Shown: in pieces, positions 55,075-64,000 of the stretch
Layout: every line of letters begins with the position of its first letter
Numbering within the stretch: the stretch's first letter is position 1
NCBI GenBank assembly: GCA_963678775.2
Contig: CAXXGR010000002.1
Coordinates: forward strand, 930,001 to 994,000
Length of the DNA stretch: 64,000 nucleotides
Direction of reading: 5' to 3'
From: JBFHIJ01 sp963678775
GTDB taxonomy: Bacteria > Bacteroidota > Ignavibacteria > Kapaibacteriales > UBA2268
The notes under the pieces: generated by a model
What the model was told of the DNA's origin: nothing
Databases searched by the model: none
The model's input: only the letters and a program-made list of their open reading frames with translations
Position numbers and translations under genes: made by a program

Positions 55075-58000
55075 ATGAAAAAGAATTTTAAACTTTTCAA
55101 AATAGGAATTTTCCTTGCTTTAATACTCGGCTTTGCGTTAGGGCAGGACGCATACGGGGCTGCTGTTTCCTGGACAGGAGCTGGTGGCGATAATCTATGG
55201 AGTACTGATGCTAACTGGTCTGATGGTACAACTCCAGATGCTTCCGATGATGCAACCATAGGTACAGGTTATGCAGTAGTGCTAGATGAAAATGGTACTG
55301 TGTTGTCTCTAACATTAGGAGCTGGTGCTTCGTTAACAGATGATGGCAATACTTGGGCATTACAAGTTTATAATAATTTAGATTTGTCTGCTGTAGGTGC
55401 TTCACTGTCAGATACAGGTACTCTTAACTTGACAAGTGGTTTTGCGACAGGTGCACAGACTCCTGTAATTACAGTTGCATCAACTTCTACACTAGCTGTG
55501 GATGCTTTTGTAATTGATGCTGCAGCTGCAAATGCATCTACAGTAACTTTAGACGGTAACATGTTAGTAAGCAGTCTTGCTATAGATGCTGCCGGAACAT
55601 TTAATGCTGTTAATGGTGATGCTGATACATTAACTGTCTTAGGTAACATTACTATGTCAGCGGCTACTGCAACTGTTGGCTTAGTTACTCCTCCCTCTTT
55701 AGTAATTGGAGATGCAACTTTAGCAACTTCTACTACAAGTACTATGACAACTGCTGCTGATGCTGACATGGCATGGGCAGACGTTACTTTATATAACGCT
55801 GCTGTATCTTTGGTTGCAGCCGTTGCTGATGATGATATGACTATCAAAGATGATTTGACATTGGCAGGTGCTTCTACTATCACTGATGGTGGTAATGATG
55901 TTAGATTAGTAATGGACGGCGCTGCAACGCAAACTATCACAGTATCTGATGACTCATTTTTAAGTTTGTCGGATTTATTTGTTGATGGTGCAGCTACTGT
56001 AGTTACTACTGCTGATGATATATCTATCGAAGAATTTGATTTAAATAATGGTGCATTTACTCAAACAGCCGGAACAGCTTATATTTCAGCTGCTCCAGTT
56101 TATACTGCAGGTACTTGTACTTTTAATAACTTAAGTGTTAATACTGGAGTTGGTAATATTACTTGGCCTTTGCCAATGACTATTATAGGTGACTTTACAG
56201 TGTTTGGTGGAAATAATCTACTTATTGATCAAGTATTAACTACCATTGATAATTCTATTGAAAAAGAATTTATTTTTAGTGGTGGTACGATCACATTTGA
56301 TGATTTAACACTTGCTGCTGATTCAAGAATCACTACAAACAGTAGCTTTAGTCTTGGTGATGGTACAGGAACAGGTACTTTCACAATTAGCTCTGGTGCT
56401 TCTTTTAATGCAGGTACTGGTACAATTACTGCAGATCTTACTGCTGCAAATTATACTTTAACTAATAATGGTGGCGTCGATACTTGTCTTACAGTTGCTA
56501 CTCTAGCAACTACAGGTGGTGGTAATACGCTAACTACAGCTACTGACTTAGTTATTACCGGAAATATGACTTTAGGTGGTGCCGAAACTTTTGATGCAAC
56601 TGCCGGTACAGTTAAATTTGATAATGCTGTTCAAAAAACATTATCAAATGCCGGTGGTACTGTGATCTTCTGTAATTTAGAAGTAGCAGACGGGTCAAGT
56701 CTAACTACAGCGAATGCTTTTGCAGTTTCAAATAATAATGCAGCAGTAGCTTCAGGTATAACTGTAGGTACTGATGCAACTTTGACTTGTACTGCAGCTG
56801 CAGTGACATTTGGTGAAACAGGTGAAGATGCAACAGCAAAAACAATTGTAAATAATGGTACTTTAAATTTCTTTGATGTTGTTATCGCTGATTTAGCTAC
56901 TAATAATGTAACAACATCTTCTGATTTTACAATTGATGGTACTGCGTTTACATCTGCAAATACAACTGGAGGTGCATTTACTGCAACTTCAAGTACAATT
57001 ACATTTACTGATGATTGTGTAATCACTGCAGATGCGGCAGCAAATGATATAACTTTTGATAACATTATTTGCTCTTCTGACGCAGATGTGACTTTAACAA
57101 CTGCAGACTGGATTGCTGTTACAGGTGACATTACTTGTAATACCACTGGTTCATTTAAAGCTGCAGCTAATGATGCTCAAATTACTTTAAATGGTACTGC
57201 TCAGCAAACATTAGGTGGAGATACAAATGAATCATATCCATTTGCTTTTGGTGTGCTTATTATTAATAAATCTCAAGGTACATACCCTGAAGATTATGTT
57301 TCTTTAGCAGCTGACGCTGAAGTTCTTTCAGGTGGTACTTTAACACTTACTGATGGCATCTTGGACTTAGGTTCTCAAAACTTTAAAGCTGCTGATATTA
57401 CAGTAACTTCTGCAAATGGTTATATCAATGGTAATACAGGTACTTATATTGTAGCTGCTACGCACACTGGTATTCCTTTAGCTGATGCATTATTTACACC
57501 GGATTTACCATCAGGGACTTCTGCATCTCTTTACAACCTAACTTTAGGTGATGCCGCTGCAGGTGGTGATAATGAAACTTTAGATGGTAATTTAACAGTA
57601 AATGGTGATTTAGAACTCTTAGGTGGTGATTTAACTCTAGGTGCTTATACTTTAACAGTAAAAGGTAACTTAACACAAACTACTTTGGCTGAAAAAATCA
57701 CAATTGGTACTGGTACAATTCAATTAGAAGGTTCTGGAACTGTAAGTAATCTATCTAATACGTTATTTACTGGATCTACGGCTTCAAATATGATATTCAA
57801 AAGAGCTGAAACTCTTGCTGGCGATTTGACTTTTACCAATACTGACTTGACAATAAACTGTGGTACTCAAGTCTTAGATCTTGGTTCAAATACATTGACA
57901 TTTACAGGTACTGGTAATCCGGTGATTGTATCTGGTCAGATGGATGCTGGCACTGCTACAGTAGTATTTCCTGCAGCAATTACAGAAATACCGGCTAATA

Positions 58001-59793
58001 TATTCTTAAACGATGAAGTTGACGATATTACTATAGCTGCTAATGTTACTCTATTAGGTAATTTGAAAGTCAAGACTGATTTTCAAGGTATTTTTGATGT
58101 AACGACCGGAGATAATTATTTAGAATTAGCTTCCGGTGCTACTGATGACTTTACAAATGCGGCTCATGTAATTGGTAATTTAAGAAAAACAGTAACAGGT
58201 GCTACAGCAATTACTTTCCCAATAGGTGGGGGTAATGCGAACGATTTTAGACCTGTTGAAGTATTATTTGCTACTTCTACTACTTCTCAAGTAGTTGAAA
58301 TATCTTCTGAATGGGCTAGCCCTGTAGTAGGTAGAGCCGGTGATCCTTCTGAATGTATCAATGCAGTATGGACTATTAATCCAATCGGTACTGTAACTAA
58401 CACTTTTGATTCTCTTCAAGTTAATTTTGGTTGGGGAACTGACTTAGATAACGGTGGTTTGACAGTTGATGATAATCAAGGTTTCTCAGCTCGCTGGGAT
58501 GGTACAGCTTGGGAAGATTATAGGAATTCACATGTAACAGGTGCTGGTGCCGTAGGTACTCCTGCCTCTGCAGATGGTATTACTATGACAACATATTCAG
58601 CTTATCCGTTAGCTTCTACTGATTTTGGTGGAACTTGGGCTGTGTTTGATCCAGCTTCTGCTGTTGATGCAGATAAAGATGAAGCAATAGCTTTAGCAGA
58701 ATATAAACTTGTATTTACAACTCAACCAACAAAAGTTGAAACTGCAATTCCATTTAATGTTGTCTTGCAACTTCAAGATCAATATGGTAACCCTGTAACT
58801 ACAACAAGTGCTTTAACTGTGACTTTTGCAATAGATGAACAGCCTACAGCAACATATACAGGACCTGCAAACGCTGTAATAGCAGCAAATAGTAATTCTG
58901 TTAATGTAAATGGTCTTATTCTTAACACCGCTGGTACTGAAGATGTACAGCTGAGAGCATCTACGACTTATAATACAGCAACTATTTACGGGACTTGCGA
59001 TCCAATTGATATTTTACAATCTCAACCAGCTGGTCAAGGTAGTATGTTAACTCTTTCTAATGAAAGTTATACATCAATGACAGTTGCATTTACCGGTACT
59101 GGTACCGGAGGTGACAGAGCAATTGTAATTGCCAAAGCAGGTTCTGCAATTACTAGTGCTGATTTCCCTGTAGACGGTACTTCTTACATTGGTAACAGTG
59201 TTTTTGGTGCAGGTTCTTTAATAGGCGATGCAGTTGTTGTATTTGACGGTCCTGCAGGCGCAGAAAACCCGACATTCTCATTAGAAGGTTTGGCTCCTGG
59301 TACTACATATTATTTGAGAATATTCTCTTATTTGGGTGCAAATGGTACTGAAAACTATAACACTAATCCTGGTGCATTGTCAGCACGTAGTGCAACTACT
59401 ACATCTGAAACTGACGATGACGTAGCTTATGGATCTAACGATACAAGAGCTACTGCTAAGCCAATTGGTGCTAACTCTGCAGTACAGGGTACTATAGCAA
59501 GTGCTACTGACGAAGATTGGTTCTCATTTATGGTTACAAGTGCAGCTTCTAACGTAAGAGTTAAACTCACAGGCGTGCCTGCTGACTATAACTTAGAACT
59601 TTACAATGCTGATAATAGAAGAGTTCGCCGTGCTACACTTAGTGGTACAGAAAGCGAATATGTAGTTATAAATAATCTTGACGCCGGAACTTATTCTATT
59701 AGAATCTATGGCGTTGATGGCGCTACATCTGCTAATCCTTACACAGTAGAAGTGCAGACAAGAGATGCAGAAATATTTAGCGTCACTCAATAA
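55075..59793 (+). CDS. Giant secreted adhesin-like protein with C-terminal PPC domain
   Basis: 1572 residues. Signal peptide ends around residue 28 (LGQDAYGA). The opening VSWTGAGGDNLWSTDANWSD is the start typical of large beta-solenoid adhesins. Residues 60-1050 are low-complexity beta repeats rich in Thr, Ala, Gly and Asp with almost no Lys/Arg, strands such as LTLTDGILDLG recurring. An Ig-like domain lies at about 1210-1300 (LQLQDQYGNPVTTTSALTV) and a fibronectin-like part at about 1320-1440 (LAPGTTYYLRIFSYLG). A PPC domain fills about 1465-1560 (DEDWFSFMVTSAASNVRVKL, LDAGTYSIRIYG). No T9SS A-type sorting domain is visible at the end, so export or anchoring is unclear. 46 bases before the next giant gene, probably co-transcribed. 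Confidence 0.88.
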   Translation: MKKNFKLFKIGIFLALILGFALGQDAYGAAVSWTGAGGDNLWSTDANWSDGTTPDASDDATIGTGYAVVLDENGTVLSLTLGAGASLTDDGNTWALQVYNNLDLSAVGASLSDTGTLNLTSGFATGAQTPVITVASTSTLAVDAFVIDAAAANASTVTLDGNMLVSSLAIDAAGTFNAVNGDADTLTVLGNITMSAATATVGLVTPPSLVIGDATLATSTTSTMTTAADADMAWADVTLYNAAVSLVAAVADDDMTIKDDLTLAGASTITDGGNDVRLVMDGAATQTITVSDDSFLSLSDLFVDGAATVVTTADDISIEEFDLNNGAFTQTAGTAYISAAPVYTAGTCTFNNLSVNTGVGNITWPLPMTIIGDFTVFGGNNLLIDQVLTTIDNSIEKEFIFSGGTITFDDLTLAADSRITTNSSFSLGDGTGTGTFTISSGASFNAGTGTITADLTAANYTLTNNGGVDTCLTVATLATTGGGNTLTTATDLVITGNMTLGGAETFDATAGTVKFDNAVQKTLSNAGGTVIFCNLEVADGSSLTTANAFAVSNNNAAVASGITVGTDATLTCTAAAVTFGETGEDATAKTIVNNGTLNFFDVVIADLATNNVTTSSDFTIDGTAFTSANTTGGAFTATSSTITFTDDCVITADAAANDITFDNIICSSDADVTLTTADWIAVTGDITCNTTGSFKAAANDAQITLNGTAQQTLGGDTNESYPFAFGVLIINKSQGTYPEDYVSLAADAEVLSGGTLTLTDGILDLGSQNFKAADITVTSANGYINGNTGTYIVAATHTGIPLADALFTPDLPSGTSASLYNLTLGDAAAGGDNETLDGNLTVNGDLELLGGDLTLGAYTLTVKGNLTQTTLAEKITIGTGTIQLEGSGTVSNLSNTLFTGSTASNMIFKRAETLAGDLTFTNTDLTINCGTQVLDLGSNTLTFTGTGNPVIVSGQMDAGTATVVFPAAITEIPANIFLNDEVDDITIAANVTLLGNLKVKTDFQGIFDVTTGDNYLELASGATDDFTNAAHVIGNLRKTVTGATAITFPIGGGNANDFRPVEVLFATSTTSQVVEISSEWASPVVGRAGDPSECINAVWTINPIGTVTNTFDSLQVNFGWGTDLDNGGLTVDDNQGFSARWDGTAWEDYRNSHVTGAGAVGTPASADGITMTTYSAYPLASTDFGGTWAVFDPASAVDADKDEAIALAEYKLVFTTQPTKVETAIPFNVVLQLQDQYGNPVTTTSALTVTFAIDEQPTATYTGPANAVIAANSNSVNVNGLILNTAGTEDVQLRASTTYNTATIYGTCDPIDILQSQPAGQGSMLTLSNESYTSMTVAFTGTGTGGDRAIVIAKAGSAITSADFPVDGTSYIGNSVFGAGSLIGDAVVVFDGPAGAENPTFSLEGLAPGTTYYLRIFSYLGANGTENYNTNPGALSARSATTTSETDDDVAYGSNDTRATAKPIGANSAVQGTIASATDEDWFSFMVTSAASNVRVKLTGVPADYNLELYNADNRRVRRATLSGTESEYVVINNLDAGTYSIRIYGVDGATSANPYTVEVQTRDAEIFSVTQ

Positions 59794-59839
59794 GATAAAA
59801 AAAGTAAATAAATTTTAGTAATAATAAAGGATTTATGCT

Positions 59840-62800
59840 ATGACAAGCAGAATTAAAAATCCCGCGAGACATGGAAGTAAAGTGTCATGGGGAAGTTTAG
59901 TATGGTTTGCTGCGGCTCTCTTCCTTTTCGCCATAGAAGGTTTCGCGCAAGATTACGAACTTTCCATGAAGCCTCGCCGCTTGGGTAACCAGCTTGGGGT
60001 TGAAATATGGATGAAATCTCTTAATTCAAGTACCGCTGCTTTAGGTAATGCTTCAATATATGTGGAGTATAATACTGATTATTTGACTCCCGCTGCATTG
60101 GCTGATGGTACAAACCCTGAAGATGCAACAGACTCAATTAATGTAGATGTAGATAATGTGACTAATCCTCACATTTCTATCGCTTCTCAATTTGATGACG
60201 GATCTGCTTTATATGGAGCTCTTACAGGACAAGCTGTAACAGCTACTCAAGGTGGAACTACAGTTAATGTATTTGGCTTAGATGTAAATTATAACTCTGG
60301 CAATGGATATGTGCCTGCTACGGCTGGTCGTGGTTCATTTGTTGGTATGCTTAGATTTGATATCGACTTTGATGGTCCTGACGGACTATCAAACACTGCA
60401 GATGACTTTGCAGGCACTGAGCTTGCAATGTTTGGCTGGAACAGTGAAACATTTGCCGGTGATATCACAATTCAAGATGTTAGTGGTAATGATATAGAAG
60501 CTAATGTAACATTAGTTGCTCCTGATGCTTTTACTATCCGTGGTATTGAAATATTGAATCCGGATGGTGGAAACAATCAAGTTGTAAACAGATATCCAAC
60601 TTCAGAATATCCTGTGTTTGATGCTGATAACAACTTAGGTTATCCTATCTATTTCGAACGTTCAGGTTTGACTACTACATCTACAGAATATGGCAATGCT
60701 GCCGGTAATATCGGTTATGCATTAGATTATTCATTAGATGGTGGTACTACTTGGACAGAAACAGCAAGATTTGCTGAAACAAGTACTGATTTAGCAGCTA
60801 TGGGTGCTAACACTGCGCATTTCTTTGATGGTTTTGTAGATTATCCTTCTGCAGCTGTAGATAATTATGCTACAGATGCTGATGGTGCTGCTCTTGCTGC
60901 ATCTCACAAAGGTATAATCAGAACTATCTGGAAAGCTGATGATAACTTCCCATATAGATCAGAAAATGCAAAACTCAAATTGACACAGTTAACAAATACA
61001 AGTGCTGTAGATATTGATACTCGCTCTAAATTAGCTGGTTCAACTCAAATGAATACAAGTGAAAATACATTTGTATTAGGTAGATTGTTCTTTGCTCAGT
61101 TAGACGGTACTTCTACATACTTCAAAACTCGCTGGCCATATAGCAATGCTTCACAGCTTACAGTAATGGCATGGGTTAACTTGAATGGTCTTACTTCTAC
61201 TCCGGGTGCAGAACCAGGTATAATCGCTTGCTCTGAAGGTTCAAAATCTGACGAAGAAGGCGCATGGTTACTATATTTAAAAGATGGTAACAAGCCTGCA
61301 TTCCGCGCAAGAGAAAAAGAAGGCCGCGGTACAAATGGTTATTTAGGTTCAGTAGTAGCTCCTGTAATTGATACACTAACAACTACAAGCGCAACAGTTC
61401 CTATTACAGATTCACATGGTGATAATTGGATGCACGTTGCTGCTACAGTATCAAATGGTGTAACTACATTATATATCAACGGTGAAATCGTTGCACAAGA
61501 AACTAATACTTCTGCAGTTGACCCTCGTTTAACTAACTTCAACCAGACAATCTGGGTTGGTGTTAATCCTAATGGCGGCATTGCAGCAGAAGATTACCTA
61601 AATGCTGGTATCAAAGATGTTAGTGTTTGGCGTATAGCGTTATCTCAAGATGTATTGAGATCATATATCCCCGGCGTTTACGATCCTGAAGGGTCAATAA
61701 CACCATTAGATAATGCAAATATAGATTACAGAACAGGTTTGGAACTTTATTATCCATTGCAAGGTTCACGTTTGGACATAGCAGATGATAATTTACAGTT
61801 CTCAGATAATAATTTAGATTTTTATACTGATTCTAATGTAGACGCTACTTCTGTAAACTCTGCAATTAGTTACAGACCAGACCGCTCTCACATACGCTTG
61901 ACTGCTCCTTTGGGTGGTGAAGGTATCAGCAACTTAGAAAATCAAACTTTCGAAGTTCGTTGGGCAGCATATGGTTTAGGTTCTACGGCGACAGCATCAG
62001 AAGATTTACAAATCATGGTAAGCCGCGATGGTGGTACAACATGGTTTGACGCAACTGATAACGCTGCTCCTGCATTGCCATTGGATAATGTAGAAGTAGA
62101 AGCTGGCGAAGCAACTTGGGAACCATATAACAATATTACAGTTACAGGTGCAGATGATGACTTGCAAGGTGTAATTGATATCGAAGGTAACTGGTCAAAA
62201 CCAGTAAAACTTAGAATATCAGGTACAGAAACAAGAGCACAAAATACTATATATGATGAATCTTCAGAATTTTTAGTAGCACCTTGGTTTGCATTGCAAA
62301 ACAATGGTAACTCAAAAATCGAAGTTCCATCTAATACAGAATTAAACTTGAATGCAAGTTCTCAAATGATAGAAGCATGGATTCGTCCTTACCGTTTCCC
62401 AACGGTAGATGAAGCTTACTTCCCAATCTTAGCTAAAAAATCAGCAGATGGTACAAATACTCATTATTCTTTCCGATTATTAGAATCTGGACAGTTGCAA
62501 TTAGTATTAGAATCATCTACAGGCGATGCACTAAGAACTGCTACTTCTGATGCTACTTTACCTTTGGTAAAACCATCAGTAGAAACAAAAGATTCTTTGT
62601 GGTATCATGTTGCAGTTTATTTTAACTTAGCAAGTGGTGGAACTTCTTCTACATATTTCTTTATTGATGGTACTATCCAAAGTGCAGAAGCGATTACTTC
62701 TCAACTTGGTACAAATATTACTATTGATAACTTAAACACATATCCTTCATTTATCGCTTCAGAACCGGTAAGTGCGACTGAAACTAAAAACTTCATTGGC

Positions 62801-64000
62801 CAGGTTAAAGAAATTCGTTTCTGGAATGGTAATCCTGCGGGACAATCAACTATAGCAAACATTACTACATTTGTACAAGGTGCGGCAACTGTAAGAGCAA
62901 ATGAACTTGTTTCTTTCGGTGGTGTAGATTACACTCAAAATTTAGCTGCTGCTTTTGTATTGAATGGTGGAAGTTTTGTAAACAATGGTATGATTCGTAC
63001 AATTGCTGCGTACCCTGCTTCTACTGGCTTATATGCTAATATAACAGGTGTTGACGGTGATGGTGTTGGTAACGTAGAATACAACTATACAAAACCAATA
63101 TTGAAACTTATCGAACCTATCTACAAACAAGCTATACCAAATAGTAAAACTGATTTGAAAGTTCGTTGGACTGGTTTTGATTATAACAGAAATGACTTGA
63201 CTGAAAAATTCTATGCAGGTGCAGACGGTGGTCCGGAATCTGACTTAGGATTTGGTACAGTAGGTGGTGGTGGTACTGAAATACTTTACTACGAACCAAC
63301 TGCATCTAAAGATGACAATGTTACTTTTACAAATGCTATGTCACTTACTGAAATTAATCCTGAATTTGAGTTCCAGGGATCATTCCCACACAAATCTCAG
63401 TTTGCTGCTGCATTGAATGTATCTATTACAGACCCAGATGCAAATGATGATGGATCTACAGACGATCAAGGCCCAATGGGTGCTGCTATGACTAACGGTC
63501 GTTTGAAATTAGAAGGTCGTTCAACTGTAAACGGTTATGTAGTAGAATGGGATAACGATAGCGATGGTATGATACGCTCTCTATTTGCAGAATCTCAATA
63601 CTTCAACATCACTCCTCCTTCTAACTTTACTGTAAGAGTAATTCCTGAAGGTTATTATAGTGGTGGAGCTGCTGGTGCTGGTGATGGTGCTTTAGATTTA
63701 GGTACTAATACTGATATCGGTTCTACTTTTGATGATGGTGGATTCAAAATTTCACTATATACTGATAACGCAGGCGTACCTGGTTCATTAGTAGCTACAA
63801 ATGTATCTACTGAAGGTTATTTGGATGCTGATGCGTTAGACAAAACAAATCAAAATGCAGGAACAAATACATTTGGTAATGTACCATTCGTATTTACTGA
63901 TATCGAAGATGGTGATTACTTTGTAGTTGTTGAACATATCAACCACCTTCCTGTGATGTCTAAATATGCTGCACATTTCCAATTTTCAGGTGATGCAAAT
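59840..64000 (+). CDS. Giant LamG surface protein, paralogue of the 33.7-kb gene, 3' end outside window
   Basis: Starts at ATG 59840 (the ATG at 59835 meets TGA at once) and stays open to the window end, 1387 codons. Signal peptide ends near IEGFAQ. Same order as the 33723 gene: N-terminal cohesin-like domain (VEIWMKS, YVEYNTDYLTPAA), LamG 1 at about 61090-61640 (LTVMAWVNLNGL, WMHVAATVSNGVTTLYINGE), LamG 2 at about 62320-62830 (IEAWIRPYRFPTVDEAYF, FIGQVKEIRFW), and the ITDPDANDDG/FTVRVIPEGYY region. LamG 2 has no FlgE-like insert. The dockerin-like and sorting domains would lie beyond the edge, which is inferred from the paralogue. AATAAAGGATTT precedes the start. Confidence 0.92.
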   Translation, partial: MTSRIKNPARHGSKVSWGSLVWFAAALFLFAIEGFAQDYELSMKPRRLGNQLGVEIWMKSLNSSTAALGNASIYVEYNTDYLTPAALADGTNPEDATDSINVDVDNVTNPHISIASQFDDGSALYGALTGQAVTATQGGTTVNVFGLDVNYNSGNGYVPATAGRGSFVGMLRFDIDFDGPDGLSNTADDFAGTELAMFGWNSETFAGDITIQDVSGNDIEANVTLVAPDAFTIRGIEILNPDGGNNQVVNRYPTSEYPVFDADNNLGYPIYFERSGLTTTSTEYGNAAGNIGYALDYSLDGGTTWTETARFAETSTDLAAMGANTAHFFDGFVDYPSAAVDNYATDADGAALAASHKGIIRTIWKADDNFPYRSENAKLKLTQLTNTSAVDIDTRSKLAGSTQMNTSENTFVLGRLFFAQLDGTSTYFKTRWPYSNASQLTVMAWVNLNGLTSTPGAEPGIIACSEGSKSDEEGAWLLYLKDGNKPAFRAREKEGRGTNGYLGSVVAPVIDTLTTTSATVPITDSHGDNWMHVAATVSNGVTTLYINGEIVAQETNTSAVDPRLTNFNQTIWVGVNPNGGIAAEDYLNAGIKDVSVWRIALSQDVLRSYIPGVYDPEGSITPLDNANIDYRTGLELYYPLQGSRLDIADDNLQFSDNNLDFYTDSNVDATSVNSAISYRPDRSHIRLTAPLGGEGISNLENQTFEVRWAAYGLGSTATASEDLQIMVSRDGGTTWFDATDNAAPALPLDNVEVEAGEATWEPYNNITVTGADDDLQGVIDIEGNWSKPVKLRISGTETRAQNTIYDESSEFLVAPWFALQNNGNSKIEVPSNTELNLNASSQMIEAWIRPYRFPTVDEAYFPILAKKSADGTNTHYSFRLLESGQLQLVLESSTGDALRTATSDATLPLVKPSVETKDSLWYHVAVYFNLASGGTSSTYFFIDGTIQSAEAITSQLGTNITIDNLNTYPSFIASEPVSATETKNFIGQVKEIRFWNGNPAGQSTIANITTFVQGAATVRANELVSFGGVDYTQNLAAAFVLNGGSFVNNGMIRTIAAYPASTGLYANITGVDGDGVGNVEYNYTKPILKLIEPIYKQAIPNSKTDLKVRWTGFDYNRNDLTEKFYAGADGGPESDLGFGTVGGGGTEILYYEPTASKDDNVTFTNAMSLTEINPEFEFQGSFPHKSQFAAALNVSITDPDANDDGSTDDQGPMGAAMTNGRLKLEGRSTVNGYVVEWDNDSDGMIRSLFAESQYFNITPPSNFTVRVIPEGYYSGGAAGAGDGALDLGTNTDIGSTFDDGGFKISLYTDNAGVPGSLVATNVSTEGYLDADALDKTNQNAGTNTFGNVPFVFTDIEDGDYFVVVEHINHLPVMSKYAAHFQFSGDAN

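Noticed and set aside
57494..57676. Leu/His-rich minus-strand frames inside the adhesin and LamG genes
   Set aside because: They are antisense shadows of repetitive coding DNA and have no ribosome binding sites or family features.
55075..59793. Repetitive DNA as a CRISPR or satellite array
   Set aside because: The repetition is at the level of protein beta-strand motifs in one open frame. No identical direct repeats with regular spacers are seen.

Overview
The window is a low-GC (roughly one-third G+C by eye) chromosomal segment of a Gram-negative bacterium of the Bacteroidota/Chlorobiota (FCB) group. Several very large secreted proteins end in the type IX secretion (T9SS, Por) C-terminal sorting domain, and there are OmpA-type lipoproteins, outer-membrane barrels and LolD. 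Many genes also carry clear Shine-Dalgarno sequences (kamA, the MCE gene, ychF, the TTG-started genes). That is more typical of the Ignavibacteria/Kapabacteria/Chlorobi side than of classical Bacteroidia. This placement is inference; no rRNA gene is present.

Layout. 1-14.4 kb: the 5' end of a GatE/GatB-type amidotransferase gene, a lipoprotein, an ECF sigma factor with a membrane anti-sigma partner fused to a barrel-like domain, a DUF1573 protein, dapB, lolD, and the classical translation cluster infC-rpmI-rplT-pheS, all leftward. lysS follows rightward, then a glutamine amidotransferase, a small YkoF-like protein and a T9SS-exported subtilase. 14.4-29.6 kb: a long KamA-family radical SAM protein; an MCE-cobB-acpS-ispD run; a giant poly-HAMP chemoreceptor divergent from a receiver-CheB gene; a decayed zinc-ribbon gene; ychF; plsY; a barrel-like protein; thpR. 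29.6-42 kb: a Kelch T9SS protein, dapA, and a 2307-residue LamG/dockerin T9SS protein. A broken YhcG-type (DUF1016) nuclease gene lies here, and a 235-bp copy of its 3' end sits about 9 kb away. 42-54.3 kb: an NfnAB-like oxidoreductase pair, outer-membrane proteins, a giant BNR/choice-of-anchor T9SS protein whose signal peptide is in another frame, an OmpA lipoprotein, a hydrolase operon and a K+ channel. 54.3-64 kb: an 800-bp gene-free region, then two giant surface proteins in tandem. The second is a paralogue of the 33.7-kb gene and runs off the window.

The housekeeping parts are ordinary. The distinctive content is the surface-protein complement. The two LamG/cohesin-like giants share one architecture. 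The complete copy also has a dockerin-like EF-hand pair, and a flagellar-hook (FlgE D2)-like double domain spliced into its second LamG domain that the paralogue lacks at the matching site. Other points of interest are the anti-sigma/outer-membrane-barrel fusion, the GatE-like start of an amidotransferase in a bacterium, and four decayed or frame-disrupted coding regions reconstructed by hand. I found no CRISPR array, tRNA, rRNA, intact insertion sequence or phage.
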